Part shown: in pieces, positions 57,372-64,000 of the stretch
How positions within the stretch are numbered: position 1 is the first letter of the stretch
Layout of the letters: every line of letters starts with the position of its first letter
NCBI RefSeq assembly: GCF_015674855.1
Contig: NZ_JADMLG010000007.1
Span: 124,001 to 188,000 of the forward strand
Direction of reading: 5' to 3'
DNA from: Nocardia bovistercoris
Lineage (GTDB): Bacteria; Actinomycetota; Actinomycetes; Mycobacteriales; Mycobacteriaceae
Length of the DNA stretch: 64,000 bases
The notes under the pieces: model-generated
The model's input: only the letters and a program-made list of their open reading frames with translations
Database searches by the model: none
Told to the model about the DNA's origin: nothing
Position numbers and translations under genes: made by a program

Positions 57372-57935
57372 CTATTCGGCCGGAAAGGTAGGTGCGAGAA
57401 TGGTCGCGGCGCGAGATGCTAGCGAGCACGGCTCGCGGTTATCCGCCGGTGTCTTCGTTGTAAAGGACTTGTAGATCGAGACCTCTATGATCTGGCCCTT
57501 GGTTGGAAAGGCGAGGTAGCAAACCAGATTGTCTCGATCGTCCGCCTTGCGGAACTGGACTCCGGTGCGCCCTGCGACCTGCGACTCGGTGAAATTGATG
57601 TTGTTCTTGTCGCCTCTCACCTCATCCAGTGAATGGATGGTCGACCACACGCCGAGGTTGTAATTCCATCCGCTCGGTTTGTCGTTCCACGAGCAGAGTT
57701 TCCAGCCTGCGACGCGTTGCACTCCGGCGATTGTGGTATCGCGAGTCGAAGGATCGACCCCGACCTGCCGCAGCACATCGTCACCGATCTGCGTGCACGG
57801 ATCCCACAGCGCCGCTGTAGCAGCCGATTTGTCCACGGTGGACACGGGCGTAGCCGTCCCATCACTCGTCCCCTCGCAGGCGGCAAGGACCAGCGCCCCA
57901 GCGAGCACCACTACCGCCGTCGTCAGTCGTCGCAC
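57372..57935 (-). CDS. DUF3558 lipoprotein
   Basis: A 187-residue lipoprotein from the GTG at 57935 (GGGAGC seven bases upstream). The signal peptide ends at lipobox LAAC (Cys20). The mature part fits DUF3558: ALWDPCTQIGDDVLRQVGVDPSTRD, GWKLCSWND and REPCSLASRAATILAPTFP. DUF3558 lipoproteins are common in Nocardia and mycobacteria and have no established function. It is 11 bases upstream of the small helical protein gene and heads the minus-strand cassette. A cluster of CCAATTGG-type sites lies upstream. Confidence 0.85.
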   Translation of the reverse strand: MRRLTTAVVVLAGALVLAACEGTSDGTATPVSTVDKSAATAALWDPCTQIGDDVLRQVGVDPSTRDTTIAGVQRVAGWKLCSWNDKPSGWNYNLGVWSTIHSLDEVRGDKNNINFTESQVAGRTGVQFRKADDRDNLVCYLAFPTKGQIIEVSIYKSFTTKTPADNREPCSLASRAATILAPTFPAE

Positions 57936-58002
57936 CCGCTGCTCCCGTCGGCCGTCCGTACACACTCCGGTCGTAAGTCTAGGACGCACGAGATCGCCGT
58001 TC

Positions 58003-58122
58003 GGTTCCAGTTGGACTTCGACTGTCCGAACGCAACTCGCGTTCCGCCGGGAGCAACGGTCGGAACCCATTGGAACCGCTGGTGGGACCAATTGGAACCG
58101 CTCGCGGGGACCAATTGGAACC
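58003..58122. repeat. Four GGTTCC(A/G)ATTGG-type repeats upstream of the DUF3558 gene
   Basis: ACCAATTGGAACC occurs at 58087-58099 and 58110-58122, CCATTGGAACC at 58067-58077, and the reverse form GGTTCCAGTTGG at 58003-58014. The three rightmost cores are 21 and 23 bp apart, so they lie on one face of the helix. The core CCAATTGG is a palindrome. They lie 68-187 bp upstream of the DUF3558 start. Confidence 0.65.
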
Positions 58123-58284
58123 ACGGCGATTTCGGGCCATGTCCCACATCACATCCGCCCGAATCGGGCCGCCGCGCGCCGTAGCGTTCGGTCTGCTCGC
58201 GGTGTCGAGCGAGTTCACGCAGGGGTAATCGGCGGCGAATTTCGTTGTGCCGGTTCGGTTGACAGTGGGGATCGAGGTAGTGGT

Positions 58285-58599
58285 GTGAGTATTTGGTATC
58301 TGGTGACGGCGATCGCGGCGGTGTCGGCGGGCTGTGCGTTCACCCTGTTCCTTACCGCCGTGTTGGGTTCCGAGCCGCGGTATCCGCGGCACGCGCGGTG
58401 GATTTCGGTCGCGGATCAGGGTTCGCGCCCGCCGCGTACGTGGGCCTGTGATCTGCCGCGCCCGCCGTTGACTTTCCATCAGGCGTACCGGGCGATGGAC
58501 GCGCACGGCTGGCACGATTGCGCCCGCAAGCACGCGGCCTTCGAGAAGATGATGAACCACGTCCTCGCCGAGAACTTGGACGCGCGGGGGATCATTTGA
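58285..58599 (+). CDS. Small membrane-anchored protein of unknown function
   Basis: About 104 residues from the GTG at 58285, with GAGGT six bases upstream. The N-terminal hydrophobic helix (IWYLVTAIAAVSAGCAFTLFLTAVL) would be a signal anchor. The rest is soluble: ISVADQGSRPPRTWACDLPRPPLTFHQAYRAMDAHGWHDCARKHAAFEKMMNHVLAENLD, with two cysteines. No family is recognised. It is divergent from the DUF3558 gene and convergent with the lipase gene. Confidence 0.65.
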   Translation: MSIWYLVTAIAAVSAGCAFTLFLTAVLGSEPRYPRHARWISVADQGSRPPRTWACDLPRPPLTFHQAYRAMDAHGWHDCARKHAAFEKMMNHVLAENLDARGII

Positions 58600-58694
58600 G
58601 CTCGTGCCGATTTCGCTGCCGCCCGGTCGGCGACGAAGGGTCACGTGACGTGAAATCCGGTGCGGCGGACCGTGGCTGTCCGCGCATTCCGGTG

Positions 58695-59834
58695 TCAGTT
58701 GAACAGCCCGCGCACGAAGGGGATCGAGTCGGTGAGCGAAGCGTTCACCGTCCCGCTGTGGTCGGTGGGGTACACGTGGACGGTCACCGGCTGCCCGTTG
58801 ACTTGCAGGCGGGTCGTGTAGAGGAGAGTCGCCGGGGTGATGACGTCGGTGTCGCGCGCGCCCTGCCCGAGGAACAGCGGTCGGTCGAATCCGGTTTCGG
58901 GCAGGCCCATGGTTCGGGTCAGCTTGCCGAGCAGGTCGGGGATCTCGGACAGGGGCCGTGTGAACTGGTCGCCGATGACCACGCCCGCGGCGGCGAGCTC
59001 GTCGCCGAACGCGCCGACGCACGCGGTGCGGCCGCGTTCGAGCCAGCGGCGTCCGGATTCGGTGAGGTAGGACTCGATGGCGAGGTCGGGGTAGGTCGTG
59101 CGCAGTCCGTCGAGGATGTAGAAGATGTAGGCGGTGGTGTGCGGCCCGAGTGCGACGGGCGGGACGCCGGGGCCGATGGGCAGCAGGATGTTCTCGATGT
59201 AGGCGGGTACGCCGGTGGCGACCGCGCCGCGATAGTCGAGTTCGCCCCGGCCGAATTCGACGGCGTGGCGGGCGGTGAACACGGCGGCGGCGCCGCCCTG
59301 CGACTGTCCGACGACGGCCCATTTCTTCGACAGCGTCGGGTACTGGCGGGTCGCGGCCGTGACGGCGTCGACCACATTGTGTGCTTCGACCGTGCCGTTG
59401 AGGTACGGGTGGTCGCCTGGGGTGCCGAGGCCCGCGTAGTCGGCGGCCACGATCGCGTAGCCCTGCGCAAGCCAGGTCCCGAGGTAGGCCCAGTCACGGG
59501 CGACCTCGCCGGGTCCGGCGACGCTGTATGCGCAGTCATCGCCGAGGCCGACGGTGCCGTGTGCCCACGCGATCACCGGCCAGCCGCCTTCGGGCGCCTG
59601 TCCGGGCGGGAAGTAGACGGCGGCGCTCGCGGTGGTCGGCTGGTCGCCGACGGTGGTGGTGCCGTAGAGGATGCGCGTCGAGTTCACCGAGCCGGGCGGG
59701 GTGGCGCGGGCGGGCAGTGCTTCGACGCCGACGACGGATCCGGTGGTCACGTCGGCGGCGGCGGAACCGGGCATGCCGATCGCGAGCGATACGACGGCGG
59801 CGGCCGCGGTAATAGCAGTGCACAGCGTGCGCAT
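58695..59834 (-). CDS. Secreted lipase (secretory lipase family)
   Basis: A 379-residue exported protein from the ATG at 59834. A Sec signal peptide covers about residues 1-27 (ending GSAAA). The mature enzyme has the alpha/beta-hydrolase fold, with WPVIAWAHGTVGLGDDCAYS near the oxyanion hole, nucleophile GQSQGG (Ser178), an acid region GQGARDTDVITPATL and the terminal histidine in YPTDHSGTV. This is the LIP family found in Nocardia, Rhodococcus and fungi. It hydrolyses acylglycerols or other esters outside the cell. A CRP-type site lies ~130 bp upstream. Confidence 0.88.
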   Translation of the reverse strand: MRTLCTAITAAAAVVSLAIGMPGSAAADVTTGSVVGVEALPARATPPGSVNSTRILYGTTTVGDQPTTASAAVYFPPGQAPEGGWPVIAWAHGTVGLGDDCAYSVAGPGEVARDWAYLGTWLAQGYAIVAADYAGLGTPGDHPYLNGTVEAHNVVDAVTAATRQYPTLSKKWAVVGQSQGGAAAVFTARHAVEFGRGELDYRGAVATGVPAYIENILLPIGPGVPPVALGPHTTAYIFYILDGLRTTYPDLAIESYLTESGRRWLERGRTACVGAFGDELAAAGVVIGDQFTRPLSEIPDLLGKLTRTMGLPETGFDRPLFLGQGARDTDVITPATLLYTTRLQVNGQPVTVHVYPTDHSGTVNASLTDSIPFVRGLFN

Positions 59835-59957
59835 GGGTCTCCTCTTCGACGCCTCGGACCTCTGTCCAAGTATGTCCGGCCTGCCTCGCCCAGCCCGTTC
59901 GGGTGTCGAGGTACCCCGCGAGTGGCGCCGCGCACACCGAGGGCGTCCGCTTCCTGT

Positions 59958-59973
59958 TGTGAAGGTCCTCACA
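59958..59973. promoter_or_regulatory. CRP/GlxR-type binding site
   Basis: TGTGA-AGGTCC-TCACA is an exact match to the TGTGA-N6-TCACA consensus of CRP-family regulators, and the symmetry extends one or two bases further (GTTGTGA/TCACAAC, 59956-59975). It lies in the 457-bp gap between the lipase start (59834) and aceA (60292). No other gene is present in that gap. Confidence 0.7.
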
Positions 59974-60077
59974 ACCGGCGGCCCTCGCGTGTCAGGTCGG
60001 CCGGATCCGGCCCGACTTCAAACAGTACGGGCGTAACGCTAAAATCCCACGTCAGGGCTACTGGTGAGTAGAAAATG

Positions 60078-60116
60078 AGTTTGCTATTTATCCGCAAATT
60101 TCGCAAAGTTGGCAAA
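60078..60116 (+). promoter_or_regulatory. Phased GCAAA boxes, probable RamB sites of aceA
   Basis: GCAAA begins at 60094, 60103 and 60112, exactly 9 bp apart, with an inverted AGTTTGC at 60078-60084. RamB of Corynebacterium and mycobacteria binds GCAAA/TTTGC-rich sites upstream of isocitrate lyase, and a RamB-type regulator is encoded at 27703-29109. The array is ~175-215 bp before the aceA start. Confidence 0.6.
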
Positions 60117-60291
60117 CACTGTAAGAAACCTAGCTGAGTTTCACAGTAGTAACAGGTAGACGGCCATTTCCTGGTGTGCCATCGTGTGGAAGTACACCCC
60201 AAGGGCATAGCAAGCCTGCAAATAGCCGCCACAGCAGTCCGGGCGAGATCTCGGAACGCGGCGCCTACCTACCAAGGAAGTGGAGTCAGGT

Positions 60292-61581
60292 ATGTCGACC
60301 ACCGGCACCCCGAAGACCACCGCGGAGATCCAGAAGGACTGGGACACCAACCCGCGCTGGAAGGGAATCACCCGCAACTACACCGCGGAGCAGGTGTCGA
60401 AGCTCCAGGGCACCGTCGTCGAAGAGGCCACCCTGGCCCGCCGCGGCTCGGAGATCCTGTGGGATCTCGTCAACAACGAGGACTACATCAACTCCCTCGG
60501 CGCGCTCACCGGCAACCAGGCGGTGCAGCAGGTCCGCGCAGGCCTCAAGGCCATCTACCTGTCGGGCTGGCAGGTCGCCGGTGACGCGAACCTCTCCGGC
60601 CACACCTACCCCGACCAGTCGCTGTACCCGGCCAACTCGGTGCCGTCGGTGGTCCGCCGCATCAACAACGCGCTACTACGCGCCGACGAGATCGCCAAGG
60701 TCGAAGGCGACACCTCCGTCGCCAACTGGCTGGCCCCGATCGTCGCCGACGCCGAAGCGGGCTTCGGTGGCGCGCTCAACGCCTACGAACTCCAGAAGGC
60801 CATGATCGCCGCGGGCGCCGCCGGCGTGCACTGGGAAGACCAGCTGGCCTCGGAGAAGAAGTGCGGCCACCTCGGCGGCAAGGTGCTGATCCCCACCCAG
60901 CAGCACATCCGCACCCTCACCTCCGCGCGCCTGGCCGCCGACGTCGCCGACGTGCCCTCGGTCATCATCGCGCGCACCGACGCCGAAGCCGCCACCCTCA
61001 TCACCTCCGACGTGGACGAGCGCGACCGCGAATTCCTCGACGGCACCCGCACCGCGGAAGGCTTCTTCGGCGTCAAGAACGGCATCGAGCCCTGCATCGC
61101 GCGCGCCAAGGCCTACGCCCCGTACTCCGACCTCATCTGGATGGAGACCGGCGTGCCCGATCTCGAGGTCGCCCGCAAGTTCGCCGAAGCCGTCCGCGGC
61201 GAATTCCCGGACCAGCTGCTTGCCTACAACTGCTCGCCGTCCTTCAACTGGAAGGCGCACCTGGACGACGCCACCATCGCGAAGTTCCAGCGCGAACTCG
61301 GCGCCATGGGCTTCAAGTTCCAGTTCATCACCCTCGCGGGCTTCCACTCGCTCAACTACGGCATGTTCGACCTGGCCCACGGCTACGCCCGCGAGGGCAT
61401 GACCGCCTTCGTCGACCTCCAGGAGCGCGAGTTCAAGGCCGCCGCCGAACGCGGCTTCACCGCCGTCAAGCACCAGCGCGAGGTCGGTGCGGGCTACTTC
61501 GACACCATCGCGACCACCGTCGACCCCAACACGTCGACGGCCGCGCTGAAGGGCTCCACCGAAGAAGGCCAGTTCCACTGA
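60292..61581 (+). CDS. aceA: Isocitrate lyase
   Basis: A 429-residue enzyme from the ATG at 60292, with a purine-rich GGAAGTGGAG upstream. The active-site motif KKCGH places the catalytic cysteine at Cys191, the same number as in M. tuberculosis Icl1. Other motifs are NWLAPIVADAEAGFGG and ARTDAEAATL (Mg-binding), and SPSFNWKAHL. It splits isocitrate into glyoxylate and succinate, the first glyoxylate-shunt step, and in this group usually also acts in methylcitrate metabolism. Control by RamB and perhaps CRP is suggested by upstream sites. Malate synthase is not in the window. Confidence 0.97.
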   Translation: MSTTGTPKTTAEIQKDWDTNPRWKGITRNYTAEQVSKLQGTVVEEATLARRGSEILWDLVNNEDYINSLGALTGNQAVQQVRAGLKAIYLSGWQVAGDANLSGHTYPDQSLYPANSVPSVVRRINNALLRADEIAKVEGDTSVANWLAPIVADAEAGFGGALNAYELQKAMIAAGAAGVHWEDQLASEKKCGHLGGKVLIPTQQHIRTLTSARLAADVADVPSVIIARTDAEAATLITSDVDERDREFLDGTRTAEGFFGVKNGIEPCIARAKAYAPYSDLIWMETGVPDLEVARKFAEAVRGEFPDQLLAYNCSPSFNWKAHLDDATIAKFQRELGAMGFKFQFITLAGFHSLNYGMFDLAHGYAREGMTAFVDLQEREFKAAAERGFTAVKHQREVGAGYFDTIATTVDPNTSTAALKGSTEEGQFH

Positions 61582-61608
61582 GACATGGCGGCGACTCCGT
61601 CGCCGCGG

Positions 61609-61700
61609 GTTCGCGGCCCTTCATGCCTCGCGTCCGAGCGGTCGATACTTGCTCCTTCGTCGCATCGTCTCGACCACTCGGACGCGAGACGGCCGCGAAC
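61609..61700 (+). repeat. Palindromic repeat element, copy 1
   Basis: Starts 27 bp after aceA. Outer stem GTTCGCGGCC (61609-61618) pairs with 61691-61700. After a CTTCATG bulge, a 16-bp middle stem (61626-61641 with 61674-61689) has two mismatched or wobble positions. The ~32-base centre forms a smaller hairpin. It is about 90 percent identical, in inverted orientation, to the element at 62898-62989. Confidence 0.85.
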
Positions 61701-61826
61701 CAGTCGCTCGTCAGGCTCGCTCCGTGGTGGTCGAGTGAGAACGGATCCGGGAGGGCGATTCAGGTGAATACCGACACCGAAGATGTTTGTTGGCCGCCAA
61801 ATCTCCTACGCCAGTAGGGGTGTACC

Positions 61827-61860
61827 GCCCTCCTCGTCGAACAGCCCCGGCGAGGAGGGC
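61827..61860 (+). promoter_or_regulatory. Hairpin in the region upstream of fadB2
   Basis: GCCCTCCTCG (61827-61836) pairs perfectly with CGAGGAGGGC (61851-61860) around a 14-base loop. A smaller hairpin CCTAC-GCCA-GTAGG lies just before it (61805-61818). They end ~100 bp before the fadB2 start. They could be a terminator after the repeat element or structure in the fadB2 leader. Confidence 0.5.
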
Positions 61861-61958
61861 ATCCCTATACCTTGGACTGTCGAAGGCGCCGCTCGAGGCG
61901 AGTCGCCCTTCACCACAAGCCAACCCGACTAGCCAGACCTAACCAGCAGGAGCGGGAC

Positions 61959-62831
61959 GTGAGCAGCGAGAAGATTCAGCGCGTCGGAGTCATCGGCGCC
62001 GGACAGATGGGCGCCGGAATCGCGGAGGTGTGCGCGCGTGCGCACGTCGACGTGCTCGTCTACGAACAGACCAGGGAACTGGCCGCCGCGGGGCGCGCGC
62101 GCATTCTGCGTTCGCTGGATCGCGGCGTGTCCAGCGGCAAGATCACCGAACGCGAGCGGGAGCAGGCGGCGTGGCGGCTGCGCTTCACCTCCGACGTGGG
62201 CGATTTCGCCGACCGCCAGCTGGTGGTCGAGGCCGTGTTGGAGAACGAAGAGGTCAAGACCTCGATCTTCGCCGAACTGGACAAGGTCGTCACCGACCCG
62301 AACGCCGTGCTCGCCTCCAACACCTCGTCCATCCCGATCATGAAGATCGCCGTCGCCACCGCGAACCCGGAACGGGTGGTCGGCATGCACTTCTTCAATC
62401 CCGTGCCGGTGCTGCCGCTGGTCGAACTCGTCACCACCCTCAAGACCAGCGAGTCGGTGTCCAAGCGCGCCGAGGGTTTCGCGGGCGAAGTCCTCGGCAA
62501 GCAGGTCGTGCGTTCCGCCGACCGCTCCGGTTTCGTCGTGAACGCCCTGCTCGTGCCGTACCTGCTCTCCGCCATCAGGATGGTCGAATCCGGTTTCGCC
62601 ACCAAGGAGGACGTCGACAAGGCCATGGTCCTCGGCTGCGCCCACCCCATGGGCCCGCTCGCGCTGACCGACCTCGTCGGCCTCGACACGGTGAAATCCA
62701 TCGCCGACTCGATGTACACGGAATTCAAGGAGCCGCTGTACTCGGCTCCGCCCCTGCTGATGCGTATGGTCGAAGCAGGACTGCTCGGCAAGAAGACCGG
62801 CGCAGGCTTCTACCAGTACAACCGCGCGTAA
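61959..62831 (+). CDS. fadB2: 3-hydroxybutyryl-CoA dehydrogenase
   Basis: A 290-residue NAD(P)-dependent enzyme from the GTG at 61959, with AGGAG upstream. The Rossmann motif VIGAGQMGAGIAEVCA is at residues 11-26. The catalytic His-Glu pair is in MHFFNPVPVLPLVELV, and the C-terminal helical domain ends GLLGKKTGAGFYQYNRA. It interconverts acetoacetyl-CoA and 3-hydroxybutyryl-CoA in fatty acid oxidation. M. tuberculosis fadB2 (recalled as Rv0468) also follows icl. Two copies of a palindromic element flank the gene. Confidence 0.95.
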   Translation: MSSEKIQRVGVIGAGQMGAGIAEVCARAHVDVLVYEQTRELAAAGRARILRSLDRGVSSGKITEREREQAAWRLRFTSDVGDFADRQLVVEAVLENEEVKTSIFAELDKVVTDPNAVLASNTSSIPIMKIAVATANPERVVGMHFFNPVPVLPLVELVTTLKTSESVSKRAEGFAGEVLGKQVVRSADRSGFVVNALLVPYLLSAIRMVESGFATKEDVDKAMVLGCAHPMGPLALTDLVGLDTVKSIADSMYTEFKEPLYSAPPLLMRMVEAGLLGKKTGAGFYQYNRA

Positions 62832-62897
62832 TAGTTCCTCTCGCGACACCTCGAGCCCACCGCTTCCGGCACGCCGGCTCCCGGTGCGCCCCGGTCA

Positions 62898-62989
62898 GTT
62901 CGCGGCCGTCTCGCGTCCGAGCGGTCGAGACAATGCGCCGAAGGCGCGAGTATCGGCCGCTCGGACGCGAGACATGAAGGGCCGCGAAC
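62898..62989 (-). repeat. Palindromic repeat element, copy 2 (inverted)
   Basis: Outer stem GTTCGCGGCC (62898-62907) pairs with 62980-62989. The middle stem GTCTCGCGTCCGAGCGG (62908-62924) pairs perfectly with 62957-62973 over 17 bp. The centre holds GCGCC-GAA-GGCGC (62935-62947). The ATGAAG bulge is on the right, so this copy is inverted relative to copy 1. It ends 34 bp before metE. Confidence 0.88.
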
Positions 62990-63023
62990 TCGCGGCGCCG
63001 CAGGCGACGCAAAAGGACAGAGC

Positions 63024-64000
63024 ATGGTGAATGTCAGCGACGGTTACGGGAGCAGCATTCTCGGTTACCCGAGGATCGGTCCGCACCGGGAACTCAAGCG
63101 CGCGCTGGAAGCGTATTGGCGCGGCGCCCTCGACAAGCCGGGGCTGCTTGAAGTCGGCCGCGATATCCAGGAACGCCAGTTCGACGAGCTGGCCGCCACC
63201 GGCCTGACCCAGGTTCCCGGCAACACCTTCTCCTTCTACGACCACATCCTCGACAACGCGCTGCTGTTCGGCGCGGTCCCTTCGCGGTTCGAGCCGTACC
63301 GGGACGCGATGGACCCGCTGGATTTCTATTTCCTGATGGCGCGCGGCAGGCCGGATGTGCCGCCGCTGGAGTTGGTGCGCCTGTTCAGCACCAACTACCA
63401 CTACCGGCAGCCGGAACTCGACGCCGACACCGAGTTCTCGCTGCATCCCGAAGCCCTGCTCGACGAGTGGGATCGTGCGATCGCGCGCGGTATCGAGTTG
63501 CGTCCGGTGCTGCTCGGCCCGGTGTCGCTGCTGCTGCTGTCCAAGGCCGGGCAGGTCCCCGGCGAGTCCGAGTTCGACACACTCGCATTGCTGGACAAGT
63601 TGTTGCCGGTGTACGAGGAGTTGTTCGAGGTGCTCGCGAAACGCGGGTCGACCTGTGTGCAGTTGGACGAGCCTGCTTTCACCAGTGAACGTTCCGATGC
63701 CGAGTTGGCCGCGTTCGCGCGCGCGTATCAGCGACTATCGAAAGCGCCGCTGCGTCCGCGCATCCTGGTGACGGGTCAGTACGGCGATTTCGGTCCGGCG
63801 TTGGGGATTCTCGCCGCGACGAATGTGGAGGCGATCGGCCTCGATCTGGCGGCGCACCGGGTGCGTCCGGAGGATCTGGCGAAGATCCCGGGCATTCGAC
63901 GTAAGCGCTTGTACGCCGGTGTGATCAACGGCCGCAATGTGTGGCGCGCGGATCGTTACGTGACGCTCGAGTATCTGAACGAGTTGGCGCAGGTGTGCCC
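63024..64000 (+). CDS. metE: Cobalamin-independent methionine synthase, N-terminal part
   Basis: The frame opens at the ATG at 63024 and runs past the right edge without a stop, giving the first ~325 residues. It starts with the MetE-specific sequence SILGYPRIGPHRELKRALEAYWRG, which binds the folate substrate. MetE transfers the methyl group of 5-methyltetrahydropteroyltriglutamate to homocysteine; the full enzyme is about 750-770 residues, so the catalytic zinc-binding half is missing here. No cobalamin riboswitch is seen in the short upstream gap, which is mostly occupied by a palindromic repeat. GGACAG precedes the ATG by four bases. Confidence 0.95.
   Translation, partial: MVNVSDGYGSSILGYPRIGPHRELKRALEAYWRGALDKPGLLEVGRDIQERQFDELAATGLTQVPGNTFSFYDHILDNALLFGAVPSRFEPYRDAMDPLDFYFLMARGRPDVPPLELVRLFSTNYHYRQPELDADTEFSLHPEALLDEWDRAIARGIELRPVLLGPVSLLLLSKAGQVPGESEFDTLALLDKLLPVYEELFEVLAKRGSTCVQLDEPAFTSERSDAELAAFARAYQRLSKAPLRPRILVTGQYGDFGPALGILAATNVEAIGLDLAAHRVRPEDLAKIPGIRRKRLYAGVINGRNVWRADRYVTLEYLNELAQVC

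Noticed and set aside
61711..61923. Short open frames around the palindromic elements, with similar peptides containing PRVRGPSCLASER at both copies
   Set aside because: The peptide similarity comes from the repeated DNA itself; the stem structure and inverted copies explain it better than protein conservation.
62832..63023. A possible cobalamin riboswitch before metE
   Set aside because: The gap is 192 bp and about half is the palindromic repeat; no B12-box-like sequence or typical riboswitch layout is visible.

Overview
The window comes from a high-GC actinobacterium of the Mycobacteriales, most likely a Nocardia. The evidence is high third-position GC; a GroEL2-type chaperonin tail (GGMGGMDF); an EspG/PPE-like/DUF3558 lipoprotein cassette; DUF3349 proteins; an F420/FMN split-barrel oxidoreductase; and the set lpdC, ramB, aceA (icl), fadB2, which I recall as close together in Mycobacterium tuberculosis. 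No tRNA, rRNA, CRISPR array or insertion sequence was recognised.

Layout. 1-945: the 3' end of groEL2 and its terminator. 993-8668: small units made of a transporter or enzyme with its regulator (ZIP transporter and beta-propeller lipoprotein with a divergent MarR; MFS pump with a divergent ArsR; DMT transporter; TetR with an alpha/beta hydrolase). 8690-15123: an S9 peptidase, an M19-like dipeptidase, lpdC, a NodB deacetylase, a split-barrel oxidoreductase and an AhpD-like protein. 15262-17532: a membrane-anchored NERD-domain protein with a very long Ser/Pro repeat region. 17544-23222: the urea ABC transporter operon urtABCDE and a GntR/FCD regulator. 23558-29109: a FadE5-type acyl-CoA dehydrogenase, a TetR/MFS pair and ramB. 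29218-33894: an ATP-dependent DNA ligase, a PiT phosphate transporter with a repeat-rich tail, a small membrane protein and two DUF3349 proteins. 34044-35545: VapBC and HicAB toxin-antitoxin modules side by side. 35962-38063: nagA with a PfkB-family kinase. 38228-42453: a TetR and a NitT/TauT-type ABC importer.

42466-54752 is a nearly complete purine-to-ureide catabolic block. XdhC and a MobA-like protein (both on the minus strand) mature xanthine dehydrogenase. 8-oxoguanine deaminase and xanthine dehydrogenase (FAD subunit plus a fused 2Fe-2S/Mo subunit) feed urate into uricase, HIU hydrolase (uraH) and OHCU decarboxylase (uraD). Allantoinase (puuE) and allantoicase (alc) then give ureidoglycolate and urea. 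A CitE/HpcH-superfamily protein of unassigned role is translationally coupled inside this run. Urea recovery (urt) and glyoxylate metabolism (aceA) lie in the same window, so the end products may be handled nearby.

54743-57935 is an orphan type VII secretion-associated cassette on the minus strand. 58285-64000 holds a small membrane protein, a secreted lipase, aceA, fadB2 and the start of metE.

The most unusual signals are: (i) a pair of ~92-bp elaborately palindromic elements in inverted orientation flanking fadB2; (ii) in-frame repeat expansions in three unrelated proteins (NERD stalk, PiT tail, xanthine dehydrogenase linker); (iii) three GCAAA boxes spaced exactly 9 bp apart upstream of aceA plus a perfect CRP-type site upstream of the lipase; (iv) a 15-bp hairpin between urtA and urtB; (v) a cluster of four CCAATTGG-type sites upstream of the type VII-linked lipoprotein.
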